Assembly: GCA_025175895.1 (NCBI GenBank)
Contig: CM045988.1
Location: 13,173,647 to 13,237,646 of the forward strand
Length of the DNA stretch: 64,000 bases
DNA from: Wurfbainia villosa
Lineage: Eukaryota > Streptophyta > Magnoliopsida > Zingiberales > Zingiberaceae
Direction: 5' to 3'
Both the position numbers and the translations under genes were made by a program. Below the pieces are notes generated by a model. That model had not been told where the DNA came from. It saw only the letters and a program-made list of their open reading frames with translations, and ran no database searches. Below, piece by piece: positions 44,990-56,345 of this stretch; position 1 is the stretch's first letter, and each line of letters begins with the position of its first letter.

Positions 44990-46439
44990 AATGAAAAAGA
45001 TAACAAGGTAGGAGGAGTGCGATCGATGGTAGTACTGATATCCAAAAAGCTAGTGGAGTGCCTGGGGGGTGGATAGCCAGCTGCTTTAAATTGATTGGTA
45101 CAGTCTTGGAAGCCTCAGTGAAGGAATGCAAAGCCTCTATCCAAGAACATGTCATTGATGGTAGCAGAAGTCCAGGAGTTTTCATGAGAAGTACTGGTTC
45201 CTTCTGGAAGTGGTCGGGACTTTAAAATATTTAAGTTATTTTGCAGATAAGTGGTCTGAAAGTGAAGGGCTGATAACTCTAGTCGATCAACTTGCGCCTT
45301 TATAAAAGAAGCTTGTAATTCTCTTTTAAGTTGTTGATAGGCTTGTTGTAATGATAATTCTTTGACTTGATATTCTTGTTGCTCTTTTTTAAGGGTGTTA
45401 GTGTATTGAATCCATTGATTGTTCAGATGGTTTATGCTTGTGATACCCTGCAAAAATAGATATCAGCATTGAGAAAGAGGGGAAAAGGAAATGATATGCT
45501 AACCTTGTTAATACTGGATAGTAAGGAGTTTGGATGGTTGGGTATGGAAAGGGAAGAGAAAGGAGTTGTGGGAGTCTGATTGGGAGGAGGTGGAAGGGTA
45601 AGTATTGGTTGACGGGGACAGAGTTGAATAGGGTTTATACGGGATGGTGGTGGAGTATGTTCGGCAGCTTGTAGTAGTAATGATTCTGAAAAAGAAGCAA
45701 GTATAGATTTTCATGAGTCTTGACGAATATGTAGGAGTACAATCAGAAGTAATTATTATTGAGTGTGTTAGTAGACTGGAGAGGATAGCTGGTTCTAATT
45801 AGTGATAGTGCTGATCTGGTCTGTAGTTGGTTCAGGTTGAATCATTCTTCTGATAACAATAGAATCCTCATTTGGTACTCTTCATTATCACGGTAAGAAC
45901 CTAGAGAAGGGTGGGGAGGAAGAGTAGTTAACCATGTAGAGGAAAAAGGAAAGGGAGAGGGAGAATGTACAAAGAAGTAATGTTCCTTCCATCCTTTGTG
46001 TGAGGAAGGAATATTAGTGAGGAATTGAAGTTTGACCGAGCTTGGAAGTAGAAGATGCTAATTTCGAAGGATTTTATTTGTAAAAAATAGTGGAAGAGAA
46101 AGGTTGAAGGGGTAATTGATAAAAAAGAAGTGATATGATAAAATCCTAGCAATAAACGGAATGAGTTGGGGCTTAGTTGATTTAGGGGGATGGAAAAATA
46201 TGTAGAAACTTCTAAGAGAAAGGGATGAATGGGGAAAAATAGACCAACCTCTACTTGATAGGAAAAAAAGCTTTGGTGCGGCCGGGAGGTAGGTGAGGAC
46301 ATTCGGTGGAGTTTGCTACGACAAGGTGATAATCGGAAGGAAGTTGTATCTGAGAGGAGAGGGATTGGCATTGTTCTCTTGTCATTTTGAAGCATGTAGA
46401 AGCAAACCATGGACTAGGAATTAAGGCAAGGGGCTGCAT
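44990..46439 (-). pseudogene. Antisense ORF of Tat element, gypsy-type-transposon domain
   Basis: Read on the minus strand from the ATG at 46439 (MQPLALIP). The N-terminus (LPSDYHLVVANS, LPPGRTKAFF) shifts frame near 46250 into VGLFFPIHPFLLEV, then QLSPNSFRLLLGFYHI, LFHYFLQIK and FYFQARSNF. This order (G-FP-HPF, QL-PN-R-LLGF, F-F-K, F-AR) matches the plant Pfam family called putative gypsy type transposon. A Ser/Pro/Thr-rich stretch follows (45714-45508), then a Gln/Leu-rich coiled coil (45453-45115) and GFQDCTNQFKAAGY (about 45120-45060). Antisense ORFs of this kind downstream of integrase are known from Tat elements; their function is unknown. Frameshifts split this copy. Confidence 0.7.
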
Positions 46440-46512
46440 TTTCTAGAAGGTATGGGATGGGGGGCAATCTTGATGAGTTTTTGGTCATCTTGAAGGATAG
46501 GAGATTACTTCT

Positions 46513-46522
46513 GTATTTATAG
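46513..46522 (-). promoter_or_regulatory. Possible antisense TATA box
   Basis: The minus strand reads CTATAAATAC about 75 bases before the antisense ATG at 46439. This fits a plant TATA box that would drive the antisense ORF separately from the LTR. Inference from position and sequence only. Confidence 0.45.
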
Positions 46523-47224
46523 GGAAGTAGGGAGTTGAATTGGAGGGAAATAACAACTTTTCCCACTTAGCTTTGTAAGGTGGTGTTGTAAAGTTGCACA
46601 CCATAAATTTGTTAGTATGGAAATGGTGGGTAGGTAAGGATTTTAGTTTTTAGTAAGGTAAGATGGGGGTATAGCAATTTTTGTTAGAAGATGATGTGTG
46701 AGGGATATTTTTGAGTGACAAAAAATGTATCAATTTTCATAAAGTATATATGCATATTTTAGGGTGGTTTCTCTTTGATTGTTGGAGGGATTTTGAAAGG
46801 GAGTATAGAGTTGTTTCCTGAGTAATGGATTGGTTTTGTTCAAATTTTCCAGTTTGTTAAACTGATAATGATAAGTTATTAGTTATATTATATTCTTGGG
46901 TCTGATGGGTTTTTGCTTGGTATATTTGTACAAATAAAAGTGTAAATACATGATGGGTATTGTTCATTACTTTCTTTTTCACATGTATTATCAGGTGTGC
47001 GTATGCAAAAAATACTTCTTTTCATACATTAACTAATAGTTTAAATGGTATGAGGAGCGTATTTTTTACAAGGGGAGTAATGGACCTGTGCAAGGCAGTG
47101 TAAAGTAATACAAATACAAATGTAGTTTAAAGGATTTTCCATTCATTAAAAGGAATGCGCAAATAAAGTTAGGTGTTACATGAATTAAACATTCAATAGT
47201 ACAACTGTTCAGAGATTACAAGAA
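46523..47224. other. Intergenic stretch between two antisense frames
   Basis: About 0.7 kb with no convincing coding frame on either strand. Confidence 0.5.
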
Positions 47225-48900
47225 TTAATTTTGGGATTTATGATTCTGAGTCGGTTTTAGAGTCAATTTGGAAAGCCTCCGGGGGAAATTTTCTGTATGT
47301 TTCTTCAATATTGAGCTTGTGGAAGGGTGCACTAGGTATAAAGTATTTCTTTTCGTCATCTTTCTGCAAGGCACCCTCGAACCCCCTTTGAAAATGTTTG
47401 CTGAGCTGCTTGGAGGTTTTGTTCAGGATCTTTGTTTGTTCCATTACCCACCTTTCAACCTCTGTCTCTTTGAATTAAGACAGTTCTTGATGCAGCTTGT
47501 TGGCTCTGATAGTCTGTTCGTAAGCAGTGTTGGCCGACATTTTGAAATGTTATTGTTGTACATTGAAATGGAAGTGGAATTCATCTAGACTGCCTAGGGT
47601 GGTCTCCTTCAGAGCAAGGTGGGCATCTATAACATTCTCCATTAGTTGGAATAATTTGCCTGTGTGAAGGTGCCAGTAGCATTCTTTTTCCTTCCATTGA
47701 CGAAGTTCTGATTGTTGGGTTACTATGGTTTTATTTGATGCTTCAATTTGTTTTTTTAGTCACTTTATTTGACCATCCTTGAGAGCGGGTATTTTTGTTC
47801 TGCTGATATTCGTTCTCGATCGGTAGAGAAGGATTCAACTTGAAGTTACAACCAACATACTTTTTGCTGAAGCTCATTTTCTCCAGCTGCTCAATCGGGG
47901 GAAGTGTGAAGGTCAGTTTGTACGGCCATATTATTTATAAATTCTTCGAAATCAACTTGGATGCCCTTGGAAGATGTGGAGGGTACGGTTGGCTCTGTGG
48001 AAGAGGTGGAGGGCTGACAGAATTGATTCTGATGTTCAGTATACCATTTCTTAAAGGATTGAAGCTTCAAAGTGCTCTAAAAGTAAAAAATATATATAAA
48101 TATATGAGACAAGGTACTGGCATATGAAATTAAGTTAGTAAGTAAGAGACTTACTGTTCGGAGTCTTTCTTGTAGTTCTTGGAGAATTGGTGGAGTATTA
48201 GAAGAAGTTGAGGGGAAGGAAGTGGTCTGAGGTAATGGGGAATTTATTATGGAGGGGGGAATGATAGAAGGAGGGGCAACTGAAGGAAGTATAGGAGAAG
48301 TCGAAGTAGATGGAGGTATTGGTATAATGGGAAGAAAGGAGAGGAGATGGCTAGGATAAGTGTCAGACAATGCTTGTACTAGCAGGTCTAAGGGTGAAGA
48401 TGTGGTAGATTATGGGGTTGGGGGACTCGATGGAAGTATGGGTTGTTGTTGTCTGATAGGGAATAAAGAGGCTAAGGGAAGATCATCTGCGGAGGAAGAG
48501 GGGGAAGGTGAAGGAGAAAGATCAATGGGCTCGTTGAAGGTATCAGAAGGAGGGTTGTGAGTAGGAGAATCAGAAGGGGGAAGGAGTTCTAGGGGAGGAA
48601 TGGTGAAAGTGGGTTTTGAAGCAAAGGATGAGGTTATGAAAGGGAAGAGGTTTGGGATTGGTTCTGTTTGTGGTGGAAGAAGGGGGACATTGATAAAAGT
48701 AATGGGGGGTTGGTCTGAATCTGCAATGGTTATGATTGGGACTTGCGGGGGTTTAAGAGGGACCTGTGACAAAGAAGTATAAGTAATTCTGTCAGAAATT
48801 GTATTAAGAAATCTATTATAAAGCGGTAGAGGCTGAGTATGGGTTAGTTACTGAGGTAGGTGGGTCGAGGATGGGAGGTGATCTAGTAGTTTCTGATCTT
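47225..48900 (-). pseudogene. Second antisense region: Pro-rich and coiled-coil frames
   Basis: Minus-strand frames in order: a basic KRKRS stretch (about 48895), a Pro/Ser-rich 120-codon frame (48772-48410, LKPPQVPIITIADSD), a second Pro/Ser-rich frame (48370-48077), a Glu/Gln/Lys-rich coiled-coil-like part in broken frames (47800-47480), and a 68-codon end (47444-47238, SKHFQRGFEGALQKDDEKKY) with a stop. The Pro-rich plus coiled-coil order resembles the first antisense ORF but lacks its domain. It may be a second antisense gene or the far part of a longer one. Not recognised beyond that. Confidence 0.45.
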
Positions 48901-49105
48901 TTCCTCTTTCTCTATTGTTTAGCCAAAGTCCTAGCAATGGCTATACTCATCATGTCCTCTGCAAATCAGAATGATGGTAAACATTGTAAAGTAAATTCAG
49001 TAGATATGCAGAATCTGATATGTGCGGTAAAAAAAGGAAATTATGATGGTATCAGGTAGGTGGGCCAGCAGTGCCAGTTCAGAATTGGTGCAGGTCAAGT
49101 GGTAT
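48901..49105. other. Junction between Tat element and copia element
   Basis: No Tat PPT or 3' LTR is seen. The exact breakpoint is somewhere between 49050 and 49106. Confidence 0.4.
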
Positions 49106-49482
49106 ACTCGTAGAATAGAGGATGGTCGCTTGAACAACTAGTTTGTTCAAGTGACCTCTCTAAACGAATAGCATGACGATGGCTTGGTGGGTTGGGCAAT
49201 CCCTTTTGTCTAGGATTAAATTTCCTAAACACACAAAACCGGAAACCTTGGCTCTGATACCAATTGAAGGGTTTTGCTTATCGAGTCCGTGAGGGGAAAC
49301 TTCGCTTCCCACTTCACCTCGGAAGCTTGTCCATGGCGATCCCATCGATGTCCCCGGATTAAAAAAATTTAATCCTAGACAAAAGGGATTGCCCAACCCA
49401 CCAAGCCATCGTCGTGCTATTCGTTTAGAGAGGTCACTTGAACAAACTAGTTGTTCAAGCGACCATCCTCTATTCTACGAGT
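49106..49482. repeat. 117-bp inverted repeat around the PBS
   Basis: Arms 49106-49222 and 49366-49482 are reverse complements with one mismatch seen (CATGACG against CACGACG). The loop of about 143 bp holds the PBS. One arm lies in the LTR and the other in the leader. Confidence 0.9.
49250..49262 (-). other. Primer binding site (minus strand)
   Basis: The minus strand reads TGGTATCAGAGCC two bases after the LTR end. Confidence 0.8.
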
Positions 49483-51184
49483 AGCCGCGGAATAGACGAT
49501 GTCCGGATCGCCGGTTTTTGTGTTTATGCTCGGGATCCAAGTATTATTTAGCCATTTACAGATTTATAACATGCTTATAATTGAAAGACAAAAACACGCA
49601 ATAAACAAAAGAAGAAAGTAGAATAGGTATACCTCTCGATCTTCTAATGTATGACCTTCCTCCTTTTGGACGTCGTGTGGGCGACGATCCACCAAAAGTC
49701 GAAGCTCCTAGATCACAAATCTTCCTTCCTTGCTCTTCCAAAGCAAGAGGAATAATAGAAACAAGGTTTTTCTCCTCACTAGAAACAACCAACAAGGAAC
49801 TAAAACTATCCTTGCCGCCGGCCAACTAGGTGAAGGAGAAGATGGTGGAAAACAACCAAGACACCAAGGGAAGCCCTATATCTTGTTTCCACCACCTAAG
49901 GAGAAAAAGAAGGGGGCTTTTGGGAACTGTCCAAGGCTGGAAAAGAGGCTGGAGAGGTGCTAGACGTTGGCCAAAAGAGGAAGAAGAAGAGAAGAATACC
50001 TTCCTTATTTGGTGCCACCCTTGCCTCCAAACCCTAATCCTAATCCTATCTCAACAAGGATTCCTTCTTGCCGCCCAAACCCTAGCTCTCCTTTAATGTA
50101 GTTCACGCCAACTCCCATGCCATCCTTTTATAGAGTTAGGGATAAGTCATGAATTAATCTCATCCATTGGTTCTAGGGATTTAATCTCAACTGTCGGATC
50201 TAGAGATTTAATCTCAACCGTTAGATCTTAGAGATTTAATCTCTACCAATGGATCTTAGAGTTTTGTTTCTATCCATTGGATCTAAGCATCATGAGGTGT
50301 TAATAGGCTACATTAGGGACCATGAGGAGGAGTTGGCTCTTGGCCACCCATGGATCAAGCCCACATAAAGTCCGATCCACTAATGATGATCCAATCCACT
50401 AAAGATTCATCATTGATCTACCTCACCAACCCCCATATGATAATATGGGCTCCATATATTATTTATACATTTTCTCCCCGTGTTTAAGATCTCGAATGTC
50501 CGTCGATTAATTAATTTACTGACCATTAATTAATCAACATCTAACTCCTTGAGTAGTACCCCTCAACATTTTCATCATGCCGGACCAAGTCCACCTGCAG
50601 GGTTTACATGATGAACCTTATGAGCTCCTCAAGGGGACATCATCATCCTAATATATAGGACACGGTTTCCTCCTATAATCAACGATACACCATATAAATA
50701 ATATCATCTCCCAACTTACCGAGTCTATCGATTTAATCTATAAATCTCGCCCATTGGTAAATCAAAGAGATGACTACTAAGTATATGTGCCCGTTATTAT
50801 ATCGGGATTAAGAGCATGCACTAAATAATATCTGAGGTCCGATTCGATTATGTAGTCAGCAATAAATCAAATCACCTCTAAGTCGGTCCTGCTCAATACA
50901 CACAAAGTGCACTAGTGTGATTCTATGGTCAAGACAAACCAATACCAAATCACACTACAACCATTCCGATGGTTTGTCCAAAGCCATCTCGGTTGTGAGT
51001 CTTTACTTATACTTTACAAGGAGCCGATAACATGATCTCCCGTGTGACACCACACACCATGTTATCTACAATGTAATGTATTAGACAATATGCATAAAAA
51101 TATGCAAACAATGATCATGTGATTCTTATTTCAAAAATAAAGATGTTCATAGAAAAGATAGACTTTTTAGTATACATCCCTACA
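49265..51184 (-). repeat. Copia LTR (minus strand)
   Basis: 1920 bp. On the minus strand it starts TGTAGGGATGTATACT and ends AACCCTTCA. A minus-strand TATA box (CTCTATAAAAGG) lies at about 50127-50139. It has about four degenerate copies of the 26-bp repeat at 50165-50290. Open frames inside are not conserved. Confidence 0.8.
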
Positions 51185-52223
51185 AGGACTTGTCTTAGAA
51201 CTGGACAATTGCTTTTATGTTTCTTCGTTGATAAAGAATATCATTTTTATTTCTTGTTTAAATAAAAATGGTTACCATTTGACATTTAGTAACAATTGTT
51301 GTTATATAACCTTGAATGACGTTCTTTATGGGACTGGAACTTTAAGCAATGATATTTATACGTTGGACTTATCCAGTGACATTTTCAATATTAAAGCGAG
51401 CAACAAGCATGCTCGAAAAGATAATCAATTAGCCTCCTACATGTGGCATTGTCGTCTTGGACATGTAAGCAAGAAACGTATGTCCGAATTACACCGATGT
51501 GGAATTCTAGAATTGTTTCAATTAGATTCATATGATGCATGCGAATCATGCTTAAAAGGCAAGATGACTAAGTTACCTTTTACAGGAAAAGGTGAACGGG
51601 TGGGAGAGTTGCTTGGTCTAATACAGATTGATGTATGTGGACCTATGTCAACTCAAGCTCTAGGAGGCTATAGCTACTTCATTACCTTCACCGATGATCA
51701 CTCACGGTTTGGGTATGTGTTCTTGATGAAACACAAGTCTGAAGCCTTTGGAAGGTTCAAAGAATTCAAAAATGAATTAGAGAAACAACATGACAAGAGT
51801 ATTAAAATGCTTCGATCAGATCGAGGTGGTGAATACTTGAGTTAAGAGTTTCTAGATTATCTAAGAGACAATGGTATATTGTCTCAATGGACTCCGCCAT
51901 ATACACCACAGCATAATGGTGTATCTGAGAGGCATAACCGGACCTTGTTGGACATGGTCAGGTCGATGATGAATCATGCGAATCTTTCCAAGTCCTTTTG
52001 GGGCTATGCACTTCAGACAGCTGTTTACTTGCTAAACAGAATGTCAACCAAGGTAGTCTCAACTACTCCATATAAGATATGGAATAGTAAGAAACCTCAT
52101 TTATCTTACTTGAAGATATGGTGTTGTCCTGCTTATGTGAAGCGGACTGTATCAGACAAACTGGATGCTAAGTCTAATAAATATCTATTTATTGGATACC
52201 CTAAGGAAACAAGGGGTTACTAA
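51185..52223 (+). pseudogene. Copia integrase with one stop
   Basis: Starts in the GAG-pre-integrase part (LVLELDNCFY). Zinc-binding residues are seen in WHCRLGHVS and CESCLKGKM. The DDE core is complete as words: LIQIDVCGPM, MLRSDRGGEYLS and NGVSERHNRTLLDM. A stop (TAA 51843-51845) splits it between the second Asp and the Glu. After it come KSFWGYALQTAVYLLNR and KIWCCPAYVK. The frame ends at a stop at 52221-52223. Confidence 0.88.
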
Positions 52224-53400
52224 TTCTATCATCCTGTGGAACAAAAGGTGTTTGTTTCAAGGCATGCTGTGTTTCTAGAAAAAGAGTTTTTCTTGCAAGA
52301 AAACAGTGAGAGTGTCGTTGAGCTTGAGGAGGCTCAAGAGACTCCAATAGACATTGGTGAGATACCTGGTGAAGCAACACAACTAATAACTCATAGTGAT
52401 GAACCATCGGCTGGACCTATTGTGACACAACATCTTCGTAGATCTGGTAGAACATGCAACATTCGTAAGAGATATGGATTTCTCGTAAGTGAATCGAACG
52501 ATGTGTTACTCATTGATGATGAGGAGCCTACTAGTTATGAAGAAGTTTTGAAAAGTTCAGAAAGGGATAAATGACTTGACGCCATGAAGTCGGAAATGGA
52601 TTCCATGTATGAAAATCAAGTTTGGAACTTGGTTGACCCATATGAAGGCATAAAGCCTATAGGGTGCAAGTGGGTTTTCAAGAAGAAAACCGACATGGAT
52701 GGTAATGTGATTACCTATAAGGCTAGACTAGTGGCGAAAGGATATCATCAAAAGCAAGGTGTTGATTATGACAAGACCTATTCACCTGTTGCTATGCTTA
52801 AATCCATTCGGATGCTCCTGGCCATAGCGGCTAATTGTGATTATGAGATATGACAGATGGATGTATAAACAACTTTTCTTAATGGAAACCTACTCGAGGA
52901 CGTGTATATGATACAACCTGAGGGTTTCACATCGGTTGATAAAACCAAAGTATGCAAATTATGACGGTCCATATATGGATTGAAGTAAGCATCCAAGAAC
53001 TAGAATATCCGTTTTGATGAGACATTCAAAAGTTTGATTTCTCACAAAATTTGGACGAACCTTGTGTGTACAATAAGGTTAGTGGGAGTGTAGTCGTGTT
53101 CCTAGTATTATATGTTGATGACATATTACTTATAGAAAATGATGTTTCTGTCTTACAGTCAGTTAAAATTTGGTTGTCCAAGACGTTCTCCATGAAAGAC
53201 CTGTGAGAAGCAACCTACATCTTCTGAATTAAGATCTATAGGGATAGATCGAATCGGTTGCTTGGTCTTTCACAGTCTACATATATAGACCGAGTGCTAA
53301 AGAGGTTTAACATGACGGAATCCAAGAAAGGTTTCCTTCCCATCAGGCATGGGATACACCTTTCGAAGTCTGTGTCTGCGCACAGAAGACGAGAGGATTT
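52224..53400 (+). pseudogene. Copia reverse transcriptase, multiply broken
   Basis: Linker with HLRRSGRT and EEPTSYEEVLKS, then RT blocks NQVWNLVDPYEGIKPIGCKW, VFKKKTDMDGN, YKARLVAKGY and SPVAMLKSIRMLLAIAA. Stops follow at 52572-52574 and 52851-52853. YVDD is still readable near 53111-53122 (LYVDDILL). Many frameshifts lie between 52860 and 53400. Confidence 0.85.
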
Positions 53401-54089
53401 GCATGAGTAAGATTCCCTATGCATCCGCAATAGGATCTATCATGTATGCTATGTTATGTACGAGGTCCGATGTATCATATGCTCTGAGTGTCATGAGAAG
53501 ATACCAGTCTGATCCATGAATGGATCATTGGGCGGCTGTTAAGATGATCCTTAAGTACTTAAGAAGAACTAAGGATGTGTTCCTAATATATGGAGAAGGG
53601 GACATGGTGATACGTGGGTATATGGATGTCAGCTTCCAGATAGACAAGGATGATTCCAGGTCTCAGTCTGGGTACATGTTCACCTTGAATGGGAGCGTAG
53701 TGAGTTGGAAAAGTTCCAAACAAGACACTGTAGCGGATTCTACCACAGAGGCAGAATACATTGTAGCTTCAGAAGCAACAAAGGAAGCGGTTTGGATCAA
53801 GAAGTTCATTTATGAACTTAGTGTGGTTCCAACCATTATTGAAGCAATAATGGTTTACTGCGACAACAATGGAGCAATTGCACAGGTGAAAGAGCCAAGG
53901 TCTCATCAACGATCCAAACATGTGCTTCGCCGCTATCATTTGATCAGAGAGATCATAAGTAGGAAGGAAATACAAATCGAGAAGATTCCCACTGAAAAGA
54001 ACTTAGCGGATCCTTTAACTAAGGCCTTACCTCAAAGTAAGTTTGAGGGTCATGTTAGAGCTTATGGTATTAGATACTGTGGCGATTGA
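53400..54089 (+). pseudogene. Copia RNase H, mostly open
   Basis: Reads KIPYASAIGSIMYAMLCTRS and DVSYALSVMRRYQSDP, then a stop at 53518-53520. The next 189 codons are open: KYLRRTKDVFLIYG, KQDTVADSTTEAEYIVASEA, MVYCDNNGAIAQ (Asp block), KHVLRRYHLIREII, ADPLTKALPQ and GIRYCGD, ending in TGA 54087-54089. It shows what the copy at 11042-11906 has lost. Confidence 0.88.
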
Positions 54090-54109
54090 CATTAGGCCAA
54101 GTGAGAGTT

Positions 54110-56345
54110 TGTTAGTTATATATATGAGAGGTGTCTTAAGGCAATCACCTTATGTTTAAACTATTTATATGATAAATGAAGATTCACTATTTGAGTATAC
54201 ATGTTTTCATGTATTTGATTAGATCTTGAACTCATTTACTGAATGCCCATAGTACGATTCACAGCATGAGAGAATTTGTGATTGGATCACAACTAGTGAG
54301 TATCTCTATATGTGTAATTGTGATGTATTAGAATTATTCCTAGTCGATGAATTGATGGATTTGGACACCATCAATTCTGTCGAGACTAGCACGAGGTATA
54401 CTCCTTGGTGTATCCAAGAAGCTGATTCTCACTGGCTGGAGACATTGTGATGTCTGGAGTTAATCGTGGATGCTAGTTATGGTAACTAGTTCATTGGAGT
54501 AACCAGCTGTAAGACTTCATATGGTTCTCTGCATATATAGATATGTCAATGAAGTTCTTACTGTGGCTTAAGTGCGATGTTCCTTTGACTTGCGGTATTC
54601 AAGTCATCTTGATCATAGAGACTTATGCTTTGACATCTTAAGCAAGCATCTCTAAGGAGATGTGGACCCGGGATGATTGGGTATAAGTCGAAGTGATCGA
54701 AGGTGTTTGAATAGCCTATAAAAGATTCACCACTCCTTGCGAGGAGATTTATACCCATGACCTCTCGTCGGATTGTTACTAAAGTCTTTGGCCAAAGCAT
54801 TACATGTTTAGAGTATGGTACTCTTTGATACATGTGCAGTAACTAGAATCCATAGAACGAGAAAATGATACTTGGGCTAGGTGTGACGTAGTCGACCTAG
54901 TGGGGACTGACACTATAGACCATGTCCCGAACCAAGTGGGTATAAGATGCGTGAAGGGAACGGGACACGATTCATTGTAGCTGCTGAAGGATTTCAGAAA
55001 TGGTTCTGGATTAACTGTTGATTTTTCGATTAATTGGGGATCATGATGTATTACTAGGTGCCACTCATGATCGTTCTATAATTAATTGTTAATTATAGAC
55101 GACCAACATAAACCGAGAACCTATTTGGTCACACGCACAACGAGCGTAATCCGAAGGATTTAAAACGAGCTTGAGAATGAGATTCTCAAATCGAGGGAAA
55201 GGAGGTTTGGTTGGACCAAATAAGGAGCGAGCATGAAATTGTTTCAGTCACAATGGAAGCATGGATGGGCCGAGTCTTATGAAGACATGATGGATGAACC
55301 AAATTAGTTTGGTTCTAATCCAATGGTGGAAAATAAACCAAAGTGATTTGGATTGTTTTAAATGAATGAACCAAAGTTGGTTCGGTTCGTTTTAACTTAA
55401 AATAGACCAACTCGGTTCAGTTTATTTTAACTTAAGTTATTAGAGCGGGTTAATGGGTTTTGGTTAGGAATGAATAACTCTAAGGAGAAGGTTTCTTAAT
55501 GGTTAAGAAACACGCGCTCTATAAAAGCGCGGCTAGAGGTTTGGAGAGCACTAAGTTTATTTTTGGAAATACTCTTCCTCTCCTCTCCCTCTCTTCTCTT
55601 TGCCGCCGCCCAAGGAGTCCACGCTGCCCAACCCTTTTGTGCCGCCATCCACCCTAGCTATCGGCATCCAGCTGCTGCCGACCACTCCTCCGGCGACCCT
55701 CCGATGACCCTCCGGCAACCCTCCGGTGACCAAGGATTAGCCGGCCATCTCCTTTGGCTGGCGCCAAGTCCTCCACCAAGCTGTCCAATTTTTGGACAGC
55801 TTGTTTCCTTCTTGTCGAAGCGTCGTTTGGAGCTTCGACATCGACTTTATTGTCGGAGATTGGATCTCTGGTAATCCTCATAGGTGGAGGACCAAGGATT
55901 CGTCAATCGGTTGACAAATACCTCTCCGGAGAAGCGAGTTTTGGGGGCTCATTTTTGAATCCGAATTTTGATTTGGATTGTGATCTTCTCTCGATCACAT
56001 TGTCTTTGACACGAGGCTAGTGACTCCTACGAAGACGAGGCTCGTATCTTGGTGAAGCTATCCTGACGGTACTCGATGTGGATACAGATAGAGGCAATTT
56101 TAGCAAGAGTTGCTCCGGTTGATGCCATTCCCGTTGCATGTGATACATCAGGTACAACTAGCATAATTTTTTTTTATTGCAAAATTTGAAACTGCGATTA
56201 TGTCTACACATGTTGTATCTTGCTTGTGTGTGATGTGTGTGTTGTAATAATAAATTAGATTTATTGTTTTTAATTCTTCCACTGTGCACATGTTTATGAA
56301 ACATGTTCGAACACACACTCGCCGCGGTGCCGGGGAAACCCAACA
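54110..56345 (+). repeat. 3' LTR of the Angela/TAR-like copia
   Basis: 2236 bp from TGTTAGTTATATAT to AAACCCAACA. TATA box CTCTATAAAAGCGCGG at about 55518. The stretch 55560-55870 is C-rich with chance open frames on both strands. The following bases TCAGC would be the target duplication. Confidence 0.7.

Larger units (their letters stand above)
19883..49100 (+). mobile_element. Tat-type Ty3/gypsy element, heavily nested, 3' end lost
   Basis: Order after removing insertions: 5' LTR, PBS, gag, protease, RT, RNase H, a second RNase H, integrase, then a region with antisense ORFs. The second RNase H after pol and the antisense ORF downstream of integrase are known traits of the Tat lineage. The 3' LTR is absent: at about 49100 the element meets a minus-strand copia. 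All coding parts have stops or frameshifts. Confidence 0.8.
49106..51184 (-). mobile_element. 5' LTR end of a copia element (minus strand), truncated
   Basis: On the minus strand: LTR (51184 to 49265), PBS, then about 150 bp that are an inverted copy of the LTR's own U5. Gag and pol are absent. Same family as the solo LTR at 29615. Confidence 0.8.
51185..56345 (+). mobile_element. Angela/TAR-like copia: decayed pol and 3' LTR
   Basis: The 5' LTR, gag and protease are missing; at 51184 it meets the copia LTR in the opposite direction. It holds integrase, RT and RNase H blocks in order, then a short PPT (GTGAGAGTT) and the 3' LTR. Confidence 0.85.

Noticed and set aside
55563..56020. Open frames on both strands in the copia 3' LTR that resemble a signal peptide
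   Set aside because: C-rich LTR leader sequence; no domain and no conservation with the LTR at 11927.
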